Part shown: positions 46,436-58,545 of the stretch, one piece after another | Position numbering within the stretch: position 1 is the stretch's first letter | Layout of the letters: the number at the start of each line of letters is the position of its first letter | From: Ricinus communis | Lineage: Eukaryota; Streptophyta; Magnoliopsida; Malpighiales; Euphorbiaceae | DNA length: 64,000 bases | Direction: 5' to 3' | NCBI RefSeq assembly: GCF_019578655.1 | Contig: NC_063257.1 | Span: 23,064,001 to 23,128,000 of the forward strand | Program-made: the position numbers and the translations under genes | The notes under the pieces: model-generated | What the model saw: only the letters and a program-made list of their open reading frames with translations | What the model was told of the DNA's origin: nothing | Databases searched by the model: none

Positions 46436-49400
46436 CCTTCAATGTGTTAATTTTATAATACAAGAAAACAACACCGTAATAGGGGTATGTTTGTCAATAT
46501 TAGGAAACAACCCCGTAAGAGGGGTATGTTTGTCAATACTACCAAACAACCCCGTAAGAGGGGTATATTTGTCAATATGAGAAAACAATCCCGTAAGAGG
46601 GGTATATTTATCAATATTAGAAAACAACCCCGTGCGAGGGGTATGTTTGTCGATGAAAATAACTTGGAAGAGGGTATATTTGTCAATACAAAAGAACCCG
46701 TAATGGGTATGTTTGTCAATATTACAAAACAACCCCGTAAGAGCAGTATATCTTTCAACATTAGAAAACAACCCCAAAAAAGTGGTATATTTTTTAATAC
46801 GAGAAAACAACCCCGTAAGAGGGGTATATTTGTCAATAATAGAAAACAACCCTTAAGAACGGTATATCTTTCAATATGAGAAAACAACCCCAAAAAAGTG
46901 ATATATTTTCTAATACAACAAAACAACCCCGTAAGAGGGGTATATTTGTCAACATTAAAAAATAACCCCGTAAGACGGGTATATTTGTCAATCTGAGAAA
47001 ACAACCCCGTAAGAGGGGTATATTTTTCAATATTAGAAAACAACCCCGTGAGAGGGGTATATTTATCAATATAAGAAAACAACCCCTTCAATGTGTTAAT
47101 TTTATAATACAAGAAAACAACACCGTAATAGGGTATGTTTGTCGATAGAAAACAACCCGTAGGAGGGGTATGTTTGTCTATATTAGAAAACAATCCCGTT
47201 AAAGCAGTATATCTTTCAACATTAGAAAACAACCCCGTAAGTGCAGTATATCTTTCAACATTAGAAAACAACCCCAAAAAATAGGTATATTTTTTAATAC
47301 GAGAAAACAACCCTGTAAGAGGGGTATATTTGTCAATAATAGAAAACAACCCCTTAAGAAGGGTATATCTTTCAACATGAGAAAACATCCCCAAAAAAGA
47401 GATATATTTTCAAATACAAGAAAACAACCCCGTAAGAGGGGTATATTTGTTAAAATTAGAAAACAACCCCGCAAGAGGGGTATATTTATCAATATGAGAA
47501 AACAACACCGTAATAGGGGTATATGTTTCAATATTAGAAAACAACCCCGTAAGAGGGGTATGTTTTTCAAAATTAGAAAACAACCCCGTAAGTGCAGTAT
47601 ATCTTTCAACGATAGAAAACAACCCCAAAAAAAATGGTATATTTTATCATATGAGAAAACAACCCCGTGAGAGGGGTATATTTGTCAATAATAGAAAACA
47701 ACCCCTTAAGAAAGGTATATCTTTCAACATGAGATAACAACCCCAAAAAAGTTATATATTTTCTAATACAAGAAAACAACCCCGTAAGAGGGGTATATTT
47801 GTCAATATTACAAAACAACACCGTAAGAGGGGTATATTTGTCAATATGAGAAAACAACACCGTAATAGGGGTATATTTATCTATATTAGAAAACAACCCC
47901 ATAAGAGGGTTACAGGGTTGTCAATATTAGAAAACAACCCCGTAAGAGGGGTATATTTGTCAATATGCGAAAATAACACTGTGATAGGGTATATTTATCA
48001 AAATTAGAAAACAACCCCGTAAGAGGGGTAAGTTTGTCAATATTAGAAAACCATCCCGTAAGAGGGTTATAGGGTTGTCAATATTAGAAAACAACCCCGT
48101 AAGAGGGGAATATTTGTCAATAATAGAAAACAACCCCTTAAGAAGGGTATATCTTTCAACATGAGAAAACAACCCCAAAAATGTTATATATTTTCTAATA
48201 CAAGAAAACAACCCCGTAAGAGGGGAATATTTGTCAATATGCAAAAACAACACCGTAATAGGGTATATTTATCAAAATTAGAAAACAACCCCGTAAGAGG
48301 GGTAAGTTTGTCAATATTAGAAAACAATCCCGTAAGAGGGTTATAGGGTTGTCAATATTAGAAAACAACCCCGTAAGAAGGGTATATTTGTCAATAATAG
48401 AAAACAACCCCTTAAGAAGGGTTTATCTTTCAACATGAGAAAACAACCCCAAAAAAGTTATATATTTTCTAATACAAGAAAACAACCCCGTAAGAGGGGT
48501 ATATTTGTCAATATTAGAAAACAACCCCGTAAGAGGGGTATATTTGTCAATATGAGAAAACAACCCCGTAAGAGGGGTATATTTGTCAATATTAGAAAAC
48601 AACCCTGTGAGAGGGGTATATTTATCAATATAATAAAACAACCCCTTCAATGTGTTAGTTTTATAATACAAGAAAACAACACCGTAATAGGGGTATGTTT
48701 GTCAATATTAGGAAACAACCCCGTAAGAGGGGTATGTTTGTCAATATTACAAAACAACCCCGTAAGAGGGGTATATTTGTCAATATGAGAAAACAATCCC
48801 GTAAGAGGGGTATATTTATCAATATTAGAAAACAACCCCGTGCGAGGGGTATGTTTGTCAGTATTAGAAAATAACCCCAGAAGAGGGGTATATTTGTCAA
48901 TATTACAAAAGAACCCCGTAAGAGGGGTATGTTTGTCAATATTACAAAACAACCCCGTAAGAGCAGTATATCTTTCAACATTAGAAAACAACCCCAAAAA
49001 AGTGGTATATTTTTTAATACGAGAAAACAACCCCGTAAGAGGGGTATATTTGTCAATAATAGAAAACAACCCTTAAGAAGGGTATATCTTTCAACATGAG
49101 AAAACAACCCCAAAAAAGTGATATATTTTCTAATACAAGAAAACAACCCCGTAAGAGGGGTATATTTGTCAATATTAAAAACAACCCCGTAAGAGGGGTA
49201 TATTTGTCAATATGAGAAAACAACCCCGTAAGAGGGGTATATTTGTCAATATTAGAAAACAACCCCGTGAGAGGGGTATATTTATCAATATAAGAAAACA
49301 ACCCCTTCAATGTGTTAATTTTATAATACAAGAAAACAACACCGTAATAGGGGTATGTTTGTCAATATTAGAAAACAACCCCGTAAGAGGGGTATGTTTG

Positions 49401-50870
49401 TCAATATTAGAAAACAACCCCGTTAAAGCAGTATATCTTTCAACATTAGAAAACAACCCCGTAAGTGCAGTATATCTTTCAACATTAGAAAACAACCCCA
49501 AAAAATAGGTATATTTTTTAATACGAGAAAAGAACCCCGTAAGAGAGGTATATTTGTCAATAATAGAAAACAACCCCTTAAGAAGGGTATATCTTTCAAC
49601 ATGAGAAAACATCCCCAAAAAAGAGATATATTTTCAAATACAAGAAAACAACCCCGTAAGAGGGGTATATTTGTTAAAATTAGAAAACAACCCCGCAAGA
49701 GGGGTATATTTATCAATATGAGAAAACAACACCGTAATAGGGGTATATTTATCAATATTAGAAAACAACCCCGTAAGAGGGGTATGTTTTTCAAAATTAG
49801 AAAACAACCCCGTAAGTGCAGTATCTCTTTCAACAATAGAAAACAACCCCAAAAAAAATGGTATATTTTATCATATGAGAAAACAACCCCGTAAGAGGGG
49901 TATATTTGTCAATTATAGAAAACAACCCCTTAAGAAAGGTATATCTTTCAACATGAGATAACAACCCCAAAAAAGTTATATATTTTCTAATACAAGAAAA
50001 CAACCCCGTAAGAGGGGTATATTTGTCAATATTACAAAACAACACCGTAAGAGGGGTATATTTGTCAATATGAGAAAACAACACCGTAATAGGGGTATAT
50101 TTATCTATATTAGAAAACAACCCCAAAAGAGGGTTACAGGGTTGTCAATATTAGAAAACAACCCCTTAAGAGGGGTATAGTGTCAATATGCGAAAATAAC
50201 ACCGTGATAGGGTATATTTATCAAAATTAGAAAACACCCCCGTAAGAGGGGTAAGTTTGTCAATATTAGAAAACCATCCCGTAAGAGGGTTATAGGGTTG
50301 TCAATATTAGAAAACAACCCCGTAAAAGGGGTATATTTGTCAATAATAGAAAACAACCCCTTAAGAAGGGTATATCTTTCAACATGAGAAAACAACCCCA
50401 AAAATGTTATATATTTTCTAATACAAGAAAACAACCCCGTAAGAGGGGAATATTTGTCAATATGCGAAAACAACACCGTAATAGGGTATATTTATCAAAA
50501 TTAGAAAACAACCCCGTAAGAGGGGTAAGTTTGTCAATATTAGAAAACAATCCCGTAAGAGGGTTATAGGGTTGTCAATATTAGAAAATAACCCCGTAAG
50601 AAGGGTATACTTGTCAATAATAGAAAACAACCCCTTAAGAAGGGTTTATCTTTCAACATGAGAAAACAAGCCCAAAAATGTTATATATTTTCTAATACAA
50701 GAAAACAACCCCGTAAGAGGGGTATATTTATCAATATTAGAAAATAACACCGTAAGAGGGGTATATTTGTCAATATGAGAAAACAACACCGTAATAGGGG
50801 TATATTTATCAATATTAGAAAACAACCCCGTAAGAGGGGTATGTTTGTCAATATTAGAAAATAACCCCGT
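46436..50870. repeat. Tandem duplication of about 2.2 kb within the array
   Basis: Private variants recur about 2208-2224 bases apart: GTGCGAGGGG at 46632 and 48840, GTTAAAGCAG at 47198 and 49422, and GGGTTACAGGGTTGTC at about 47907 and 50131. The block is 57 monomers. The first copy has small deletions at 46640-46710 that the second lacks. Confidence 0.83.
48644..49303. repeat. Example of the 17-monomer higher-order repeat
   Basis: Bounded by two copies of the TTCAATGTGTTAATTTTAT monomer 660 bases apart. The order inside is: ACACCGTAATAGG type, five or six GTAAGAGGGG types, GTAAGAGCAG type, CCAAAAAAGTGG type, GTAAGAGGGG with CAATAAT end, CCTTAAGAAGGG type, CCAAAAAAGTGAT type, three GTAAGAGGGG types, GTGAGAGGGG with AATATAA end. 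The same order is seen at 54718-55365 and, with one monomer fewer, at 54088-54717. Confidence 0.8.
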
Positions 50871-53800
50871 AAGAGGGTTACAGGGGTGTCAATAGTAGAG
50901 AACAACCCCGTAAGAGGGGTATATTTATCAATATGAAAAAACAACCCCGTAAGAGGGGTATATTTATCAATATGAGAAAACAACCCCGTAAGAGGGTATA
51001 TTTGTCAATATTAGAAAACAACCCCGTGAGAGGGGTATGTTTGTCAATATTAGAAAACAACCCCGTAAGTGCAGTATATCTGTCAACATTTGAAAACAAC
51101 CCCAAAAAATAGTTATATTTTTTAATATGAGAAAACAACCCCGTTAGAGGGGTATATTTGTCAATAATAGAAAACAACCCTTAAGAAGGGTATATCTTTC
51201 AACATGAGAAAACAACCCCAAAAAAGTGATATATTTTCTAATACAAGAAAACAACCCCGTAAGAGGGGTATATTTGTCAACATTAAAAAACAACCCCGTA
51301 AGAGGGTTATGTTTGTTAATATGAGAAAACAACCCCGTAAGAGGGGTATATTTGTCTATATTAGAAAACAACCCCGAAAGAGGGTTATATTTGTCAATAT
51401 GAGAAAACAACCCCGTAAGAGGGGTATATTTCTCAATATTACAAAACAACCCCGTAAGAGGGGTATATTTATCAATATGAAAAAACAACCCCGTAAGTGG
51501 GGAATATTTGTCAATATTAGAAAACAACCCCGTGAGAGGGGTATGTTTGTCAATATTAGAAAACAACCCCGTAAGTGCAGTATATCTGTCAACATTTGAA
51601 AACAACCCCAAAAAATAGGTATATTTTTTAATACGAGAAAACAACCCCGTAAGAGGGGTATATTTGTCAATAATAGAAAACAACCCTTAAGAAGGGTATA
51701 TCTTTCAACATGAGAAAACAACCCCAAAAAAGGGATATATTTTCTAATACAAGAAAACAACCCTGTAAGAGGGATATATTTGTCAGCATTATAAAACAAC
51801 CCCATAAGAGGGGTTTATTTGTCAATATGAGAAAACAACCCCGTAAAAGGGGTATATTTGTCTATATTAGAAAACAACCCCGTGAGAGGGGTATATTTAT
51901 CAATATAAGAAAACAACCCCTTTAATGTGTTAATTTTATAATACAAGAAAACAACACCGTAATAGGGGTATGTTTGTCAATATTAGAAAACAACCCCGTA
52001 AGAGGGGTATGTTTGTCAATATTACAAAACAACCCCGTAAGAGGGGTATATTTGTCAATATGAGAAAACAACCCCGTAAGAGGGGTATATTTGTCAATAT
52101 TAGAAAACCCGTGAGAGGGGTATGTTTGTCAATATTAGAAAACAACCCCGTAATTGCAGTATATCTTTCAACATGAGAAAACAACCCCGTAAGAGGGGTA
52201 TGTTTGTCAATATTAGAAAACAACCCCGTAAGAGGGGTATATTTGTCTATATGAGAAAACAACCCCGTAAGAGGGGTATATTTGTCAATATTAGAAAAAA
52301 CCCCGTGAGAGGAGTATGTTTGTCAATATTAGAAAACAACCCCGTAATTGCAGTATATCTTTCAACATGAGAAAACAACCCCGTAAGAGGGGTATGTTTG
52401 TCAATATTAGAAAACAACCCCGTAATTGCAGTATATCTTTCAACATGAGAAAACAACCCCGTAAGAGGGGTATGTTTGTCAATATTACAAAACAACCCCG
52501 TAAGAGCAGTATATCTTTCAACATTAGAAAACAACCCCAAAAAAGTGGTATATTTTTAATACGAGAAAACAACCCCGTAAGAGGGGTATATTTGTCAATA
52601 TTACAAAACAACCCCTTAAGAGGGGTTTATCTTTCAACATGAGAAAACAACCCCAAAAAAGTGATATATTTTCTAATACAAGGAAACAACCCCGTAAGAG
52701 GGGTATATTTGTCAGTATGAGAGAAAACCCCGTAATAGGGGTATATTTATCAATATTAGAAAACAACCCCAGAAATGTGATATATTATCTAATACAAGAA
52801 AACAACCCCGTAAGAGGGGTATATTTGTCAATATGAGAAAACAACACCGTAATAGGGGTATATTTATCAATATTAGAAAACAACCCCGTAAGAGGGGTAT
52901 GTTTGTCAACATTAGAAAACAACCCCAAAAAAGTGGAATATTTTTTAATACGAGAAAACAACCCCGTAAGAGGGGTATATTTGTCAATAATAGAAAACAA
53001 CCCTTAAGAAGGGTATATCTTTCAACATGAGAAAACAACCCCAAAAAGTGATATATTTTCTAATACAAGAAAACAACCCCGTAAGAGGGGTATATTTGTC
53101 AATATTAAAAACAACCCCGTAAGAGGGGTATATTTGTCAATATGAGAAAACAACCCCGTAAGAGGGGTATATTTGTCAATATTAGAAAACAACCCCGTGA
53201 GAGGGGTATGTTTGTCAATATTAGAAAACAACCACGGAAGAGGGGTATGTTTGTCAATAATAGAAAACAACCCTTAAGAAGGGTATATCTTTCAACATGA
53301 GAAAACAACCCCAAAAAAGAGATATATTTTCTAATATAAGAAAACAACCCCGTAAGAGGGGTATATTTGTCAATATTAGAAAACAACCCCGTAAGAGGGG
53401 TATATTTGTCAATATGAGAAAACAACACCGTAATAGGGGTATATTTATCAATATTAGAAACAACGCCGTAAGAGGGGTAAGTTTGTCAATAGTAGAAAAT
53501 AACCCCGTAAGAGCAGTATATCTTGAAACATGAGAAAACAACCCCAAAAAAGTGGTATATTTTATAATACAAGAAAACAACCCCGTAAGAGGGGTATATT
53601 TGTCAATATTAGAAAACAACCCCGTAAGAGGGGTATATTTGTCAATATTACAAAACAACCCCGTAAGAGGGGTATATTTGTCAATATTAGAAAACAACCC
53701 CGTAAGAGGGGTATATTTGTCAATATTACAAAACAACCCCGTAAGAGGGGTATGTTTGTCAATATTACAAAACAACCCCGTAAGAGCAGTATATCTTTCA

Positions 53801-56476
53801 ACATTAGAAAACAACCCCAAAAAAGTGGTATATTTTTTAATACGAGAAAACAACCCCGTAAGAGGGGTATATTTGTCAATAATAGAAAACAACCCTTAAG
53901 AAGGGTATATCTTTCAACATGAGAAAACAACCCCAAAAAAGTGATATATTTTCTAATACAAGAAAACAACCCGTAAGAGGGGTATATTTGTCTATTTGAG
54001 AAAACAACCCCGTAAGAGGGGTATAGTTTTCAATATTAGAAAACAACCCCGTGAGAGGGGTATATTTATCAATATAAGAAAACCACCCCTTCAATGTGTT
54101 AATTTTATAATACAAGAAAACAACACCGTAATAGGGGTATGTTTGTCAATATTAGGAAGCAACCCCGTAAGACGGGTATGTTTGTCAATATTACAAAACA
54201 ACCCCGTAAGAGGGGTATATTTGTCAATATGAGAAAACAACCCCGTAAGAGGGGTATATTTGTCAATATTAGAAAACAACCCCGTGAGAGAGGTATGTTT
54301 GTCAATATTAGAAAACAACCCCGTAAGAGGGGTATATTTGTCAATATTACAAAATAACCCCGTAAGAGGGGTATGTTTGTCAATATTACAAAACAACCCC
54401 GTAAGAGCAGTATATCTTTCAACATTAGAAAACAACTCCAAAAAAGTGGTATATTTTTTAATACGAGAAAACAACCCCGTAAGAGGGGTATATTTGTCAA
54501 TAATAGAAAACAACCTTTAAGAAGGGTATATCTTTCAACATGAGAAAACAACCCCAAAAAGTGATATATTTTCTAATACAAGAAAACAACCCCGTAAGAG
54601 GGGTATATTTGTCAATATGAGAAAACAACCCCGTAAGAGGGTATATTTGTCAATATTAGAAAACAACCCCGTGAGAGGGGTATATTTATCAATATAAGAA
54701 AACAACCCCTTCAATGTGTTAATTTTATAATACAAGAAAACAACACCGTAATAGGGGTATGTTTGTCAATATTAGAAACAACCCCGTAAGAGGGGTATGT
54801 TTGTCAATATTAGAAAACAACCCTGTAAGAGGGGTATATTTGTCAATATGAGAAAACAACCCCGTAAGAGGGGTATATTTGTCAATATTAGAAAACAACC
54901 CCGTGAGAGGGGTATGTTTGTCAATATTAGAAAACAACCCCGTAAGGGGTATATTTGTCAATATTACAAAATAACCCCGTAAGAGGGGTATGTTTGTCAA
55001 TATTACAAAACAACCCCGTAAGAGCAGTATATCTTTCAACATTAGAAAACAACCCCAAAAAAGTGGTATATTTTTTAATACGAGAAAACAACCCCATAAG
55101 AGGGGTATATTTGTCTAAAATAGAAAACAACCCTTAAGAAGGGTATATCTTTCAACATGAGAAAACAACCCCAAAAAAGTGATATATTTTCTAATACAAG
55201 AAAACAACCCCGTAAGAGGGGTATATTTGTCAATATTAAAAAACAACCCCGTAAGAGGGGTATATTTGTCAATATGAGAAAACAACCCCGTAAGAGGGGT
55301 ATATTTGTCAATATTAGAAAACAACCCCGTGAGAGGGGTATATTTATCAATATAAGAAAACAACCCCTTCAATGTGTTAATTTTATAATACAAGAAAACA
55401 ACACCGTAATAGGGGTATGTTTGTCAATATTAGAAAACAACCCCGTAAGAGGGGTATATTTGTCAATATTAGAAAACAACCCCGTAAAAGCAGTATATCT
55501 TTCAACATTAGAAAACAACCCCAAAAAGTGGTATATTTTTTAATATGAGAAAACAACCCCGTAAGAGGGGTATATTTGTCAATAATAGAAAACAACCCCT
55601 TAAGAAGGGTATATCTTTCAACATGAGAAAACAACCCCAAAAAAGTGATATATTTTCTAATACAAGAAAACAACCCTGTAAGAGGGGTATATTTGTCAAT
55701 ATTAGAAAACAACCCCGTAAGAGGGGTATATTTGTCAATATGAGAAAACAACACCGTAATAGGGGTATATTTATCAATATTAGAAAACAACCCCGTAAGA
55801 GGGGTATGTTTGTCAATATTAGAAAACAACCCCGTAAGTGCAGTATATCTTTCAACATTAGAAAACAACCCCAAAAAAGTGGTATATTTTTTAATATGAG
55901 AAAACAACCCCGTAAGAGGGGTATATTTGTCAATAATAGAAAACAACCCCTTAAGAAGGGTATATCTTTCAACATGAGAAAACAACCCCAAAAAGTTATA
56001 TATTTTCTAATACAAGAAAACAACCCCGTAAGAGGGGTATATTTGTCAATATTAGAAAACAACCCCGTAAGAGGGGTATATTTGTCAATATGAGAAAACA
56101 ACACCGTAATAGGGGTATATTTATCAATATTAGAAAACAACCCCATAAGAGGGTTATGGTTGTCAATATTAGAAAACAACCCCGTAAGACGGTTACAGGG
56201 TTGTCAATATTAGAAAACAACCCCGTAAGAGGGGTGTATTTGTCAATATGCGAAAACAACACCGTAATAGGGTATATTTATCAATATTAGAAAACAACCC
56301 CGTAAGAGGGGTAAGTTTGTCAATATTAGAAAACAACCCCGTAAGAGGGTTATAGGGTTGTCAATATTAGAAAACAACCCCGTAAGAGGGGTATATTTGT
56401 CAATAATAGAAAACAACCCCTTAAGAAGGGTATATTTTTCAACATGAGAAAACAACCCCAAAAATGTTATATATTT

Positions 56477-57391
56477 TATTCTTTTTTTTAAATTTCATTG
56501 ACCAGGAGATGTTGAAGCTGCATAGATTATTTGCATGACGCCTACTATTATCAACCAGAGAGAAGATAGAATGAGCATGAGGTAATAATTCCATATTGAT
56601 TCGAACCAACCCATACGCCCCCATTTTTAATAAGATTCCGGCTAGAAGCATACAAGTATTGTAATGTGCTTCTCCATGGGTGTCTGGTAACCATATATGT
56701 AAGGGTATAATCGGTAATTTGACAGCAAAAGCAATAAGAAATCCAATATAAAAAAATATTTCTAGCGCCGCAGGATATGATTGATTGGCTGATGTTTCAA
56801 AATTAAATCTTGGTTCATTGGAACCATATAAAGCGATACCTAAAGCTCCCATTAATAAAAAAAACGAAACCCTCAGCAGTATACAAAATAAACTTTGTAG
56901 CTGAATACAGACGTTTCTTTCCCCCCCACATGGATAGAAGTAGATAAATGGGAATTAATTCTAACTCCCACATGTTAAAAAAAAAAAGCAAAAGATCTTG
57001 AGAAGAAAATAATCCTATTTGACCACTATACATTACTAACATCAGAAAATTAAATAAGCGGGAATCACGAGTAATTGGCCAAGCCGCTAAAGTAGCTAAA
57101 GTGGTGATAAATCCCTGTCAAGAAATAGGGCTTAAAGAAAATCCATCTATTCCCAATCTCCAAAGAAATCAAAAATTGGATCCATTTATAATCTTCCCGT
57201 TAATTGGATTAATGGGTCGTCCAATTGGAAATAATAAGAGAACGCATAAGTCATTAAAAGGAGTTCTAAAATACATATAAACAAAGTATACCACCTAATT
57301 ACCTTATTTCCTCTATGAGGGAAAAGAAAATTAAGGAATCCGCAGATATCGGTAGAAACTACAAATATTGTTAACCAAGGAAAGAATTCGT
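56477..57391 (-). pseudogene. ndhD: ndhD 5' part (plastid NDH subunit 4), pseudogene
   Basis: NdhD is a membrane subunit (Mrp-antiporter-like) of the plastid NDH complex, normally about 500 residues; about the first 300 codons are present. The start is ACG at 57391-57389, the codon edited to AUG in many dicots. A base is missing a few codons later, so the frame breaks at once. Blocks seen are [68 protein letters not shown] and [19 protein letters not shown], ending in [11 protein letters not shown]. It is truncated at the satellite junction, after which frames run into array sequence. Confidence 0.93.
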
Positions 57392-57418
57392 GGTAAAGGC
57401 AAGATACATTTGGACTAG

Positions 57419-57492
57419 AAAAACCCGTACTTGAAAATATAATATATATATATATATTTTTTATATTTTTTGTTTTTCGAGTACGGGTTTTT
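57419..57492 (-). other. Inverted repeat between psaC and ndhD
   Basis: AAAAACCCGTAC (57419-57430) and GTACGGGTTTTT (57481-57492) are perfect 12-base inverted copies, extendable with one mismatch over a loop made largely of TA repeats. It lies in the psaC-ndhD spacer, a region where plastid transcripts are known to be processed. In the plastid it could be an RNA-stabilising hairpin; here it is only a relic. Confidence 0.6.
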
Positions 57493-57541
57493 GTCGGTAA
57501 ACATAAAATCAAATGCATTCAAGTGGATTTTTCCGAAAGTA

Positions 57542-57778
57542 TCAATAAGCTAGACCCATGCTTCCGGGTTGTTTCATGCCATAAATAAACTCGAACACTC
57601 AAGAAATCATTGACAAAGGATTCACATCTCTTACAACCAACACAGTCTGCTCTTGGAGCGAAGCGATTTGCTTAGATTTACACCCATCCCAAGGTATCAT
57701 TTCTAATACATCCGTAAGGGCTCGGACACATTGAGTACACCCTATACATGTATCATAAATCTTTACCGAATGCGACAT
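57542..57778 (-). pseudogene. psaC: psaC pseudogene (photosystem I iron-sulfur subunit VII)
   Basis: PsaC (81 residues) carries the two 4Fe-4S clusters FA and FB of photosystem I. The start ATG at 57778 gives [20 protein letters not shown]. Next, a 3-base loss removes the Cys-Pro that follows, so the fourth Cys of the first cluster motif is gone. A one-base deletion after KQIAS shifts the frame, so the second Cys cluster (CVGCKRCES in the other frame) is not read. A 3-base gap before it and an extra base in the final segment are also present. The intended stop is at 57542. All of this shows loss of function. Confidence 0.94.
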
Positions 57779-58024
57779 TGGATTTTTAAATTTTTTAACG
57801 TCATAAAATTTCAATCTAGTAAATTTCTAAATGAATCATCATATATTTAGACACTAGACGAATCAATGATTTATCAGAATTTTCTATTGAATTCTGGATC
57901 AACTCGTATGATAGGGCCGGGATACTTTAATTTCGTGACGCTGCAAACATGATCGGATAAGTTACGTATCATACATGCCAACTTGAATTAATGAATATGA
58001 AAATTATATTCTATATGATTAATC

Positions 58025-58324
58025 CTACTTATTCAACAAATTCAATTGATTGATACGGATTGATTTTCCGATACGATAAATTGACGAAACGATAGGCCGG
58101 TCCAATAGTTGCTTCAGTCGCAATAACTATAACAAAAATTGAAAAAATATTTCCCTTTAATTGGCGACCATCAAAAAATCAGAAATGTTACGAAATTTAT
58201 ATTAACCGCATTCAGATAAGTTCAAGGCACATAAGGGCTCTAACCATATTTCTACTCGTGATCAATCCATAGATACCGATAGAAATAAATAGGCACTCAA
58301 AACGAGTACATGTTCGAGCATCAT
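58025..58324 (-). pseudogene. ndhE: ndhE pseudogene (plastid NDH subunit 4L)
   Basis: NdhE is a small membrane subunit (about 101 residues) of the plastid NDH complex. The minus strand begins ATGATGCTCGAACATGTACT at 58324 ([14 protein letters not shown]). One-base deletions soon after, near 58289 and near 58219, shift the frame; further on, [20 protein letters not shown] and the terminal NLLNK-stop at 58025 are in yet other frames. The length is 300 bases against about 306 in the functional gene. No open frame of useful length remains. Confidence 0.9.
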
Positions 58325-58545
58325 TGACCAACTCCTTATCAATTTCGATTTATTTCAATATGAACAACAATTCAACATCAACATATTGGATTGACTAGAA
58401 TAAGAATATCCAAAGTACAGAACAAAGAAATATATGGATAATAGATCAAATAAAAGAATTTATACATAAATAATCTTTATGTGAATTGAAAGAAAATAAA
58501 TGTGATAACATAGAAAAATAGATTTGGGTTACTAATTCTAAAGAT

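Larger units (their letters stand above)
32439..56476. repeat. 39-bp minisatellite array, about 24 kb, with higher-order structure
   Basis: About 600 tandem copies of a 39-bp monomer, aligned on AGAAAACAACCCC. The common type continues GTAAGAGGGGTATATTTGTC and ends AATATT. At 53581-53640 successive ACCCCG starts are exactly 39 bases apart. Distinct types recur: CCGTAAGTGCAG..ATCTTTCAAC; CCAAAAAAGTGG..TTTTTTAATAC; CCTTAAGAAGGG..CTTTCAACATG; ACACCGTAATAGGGG..ATCAATATT; CCTTCAATGTGTTAATTTTAT. They appear in repeating order, giving higher periods of about 351, 630-660, 1170 and 2220 bp. Because 39 is a multiple of 3, several frames on both strands stay open for hundreds of codons with 13-residue peptide repeats. 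This is not gene evidence. The right end is fused to plastid DNA. Confidence 0.96.

Noticed and set aside
32439..56476. Dozens of open frames of 60-300 codons on both strands with 13-residue repeats
   Set aside because: They result from a stop-poor 39-bp period divisible by three. Opposite-strand and multiple frames are open over the same bases and start or stop at random monomer variants.
32439..56476. CRISPR-like array
   Set aside because: There are no unique spacers. Monomers are contiguous and the context is a plant nuclear genome with plastid insertions.
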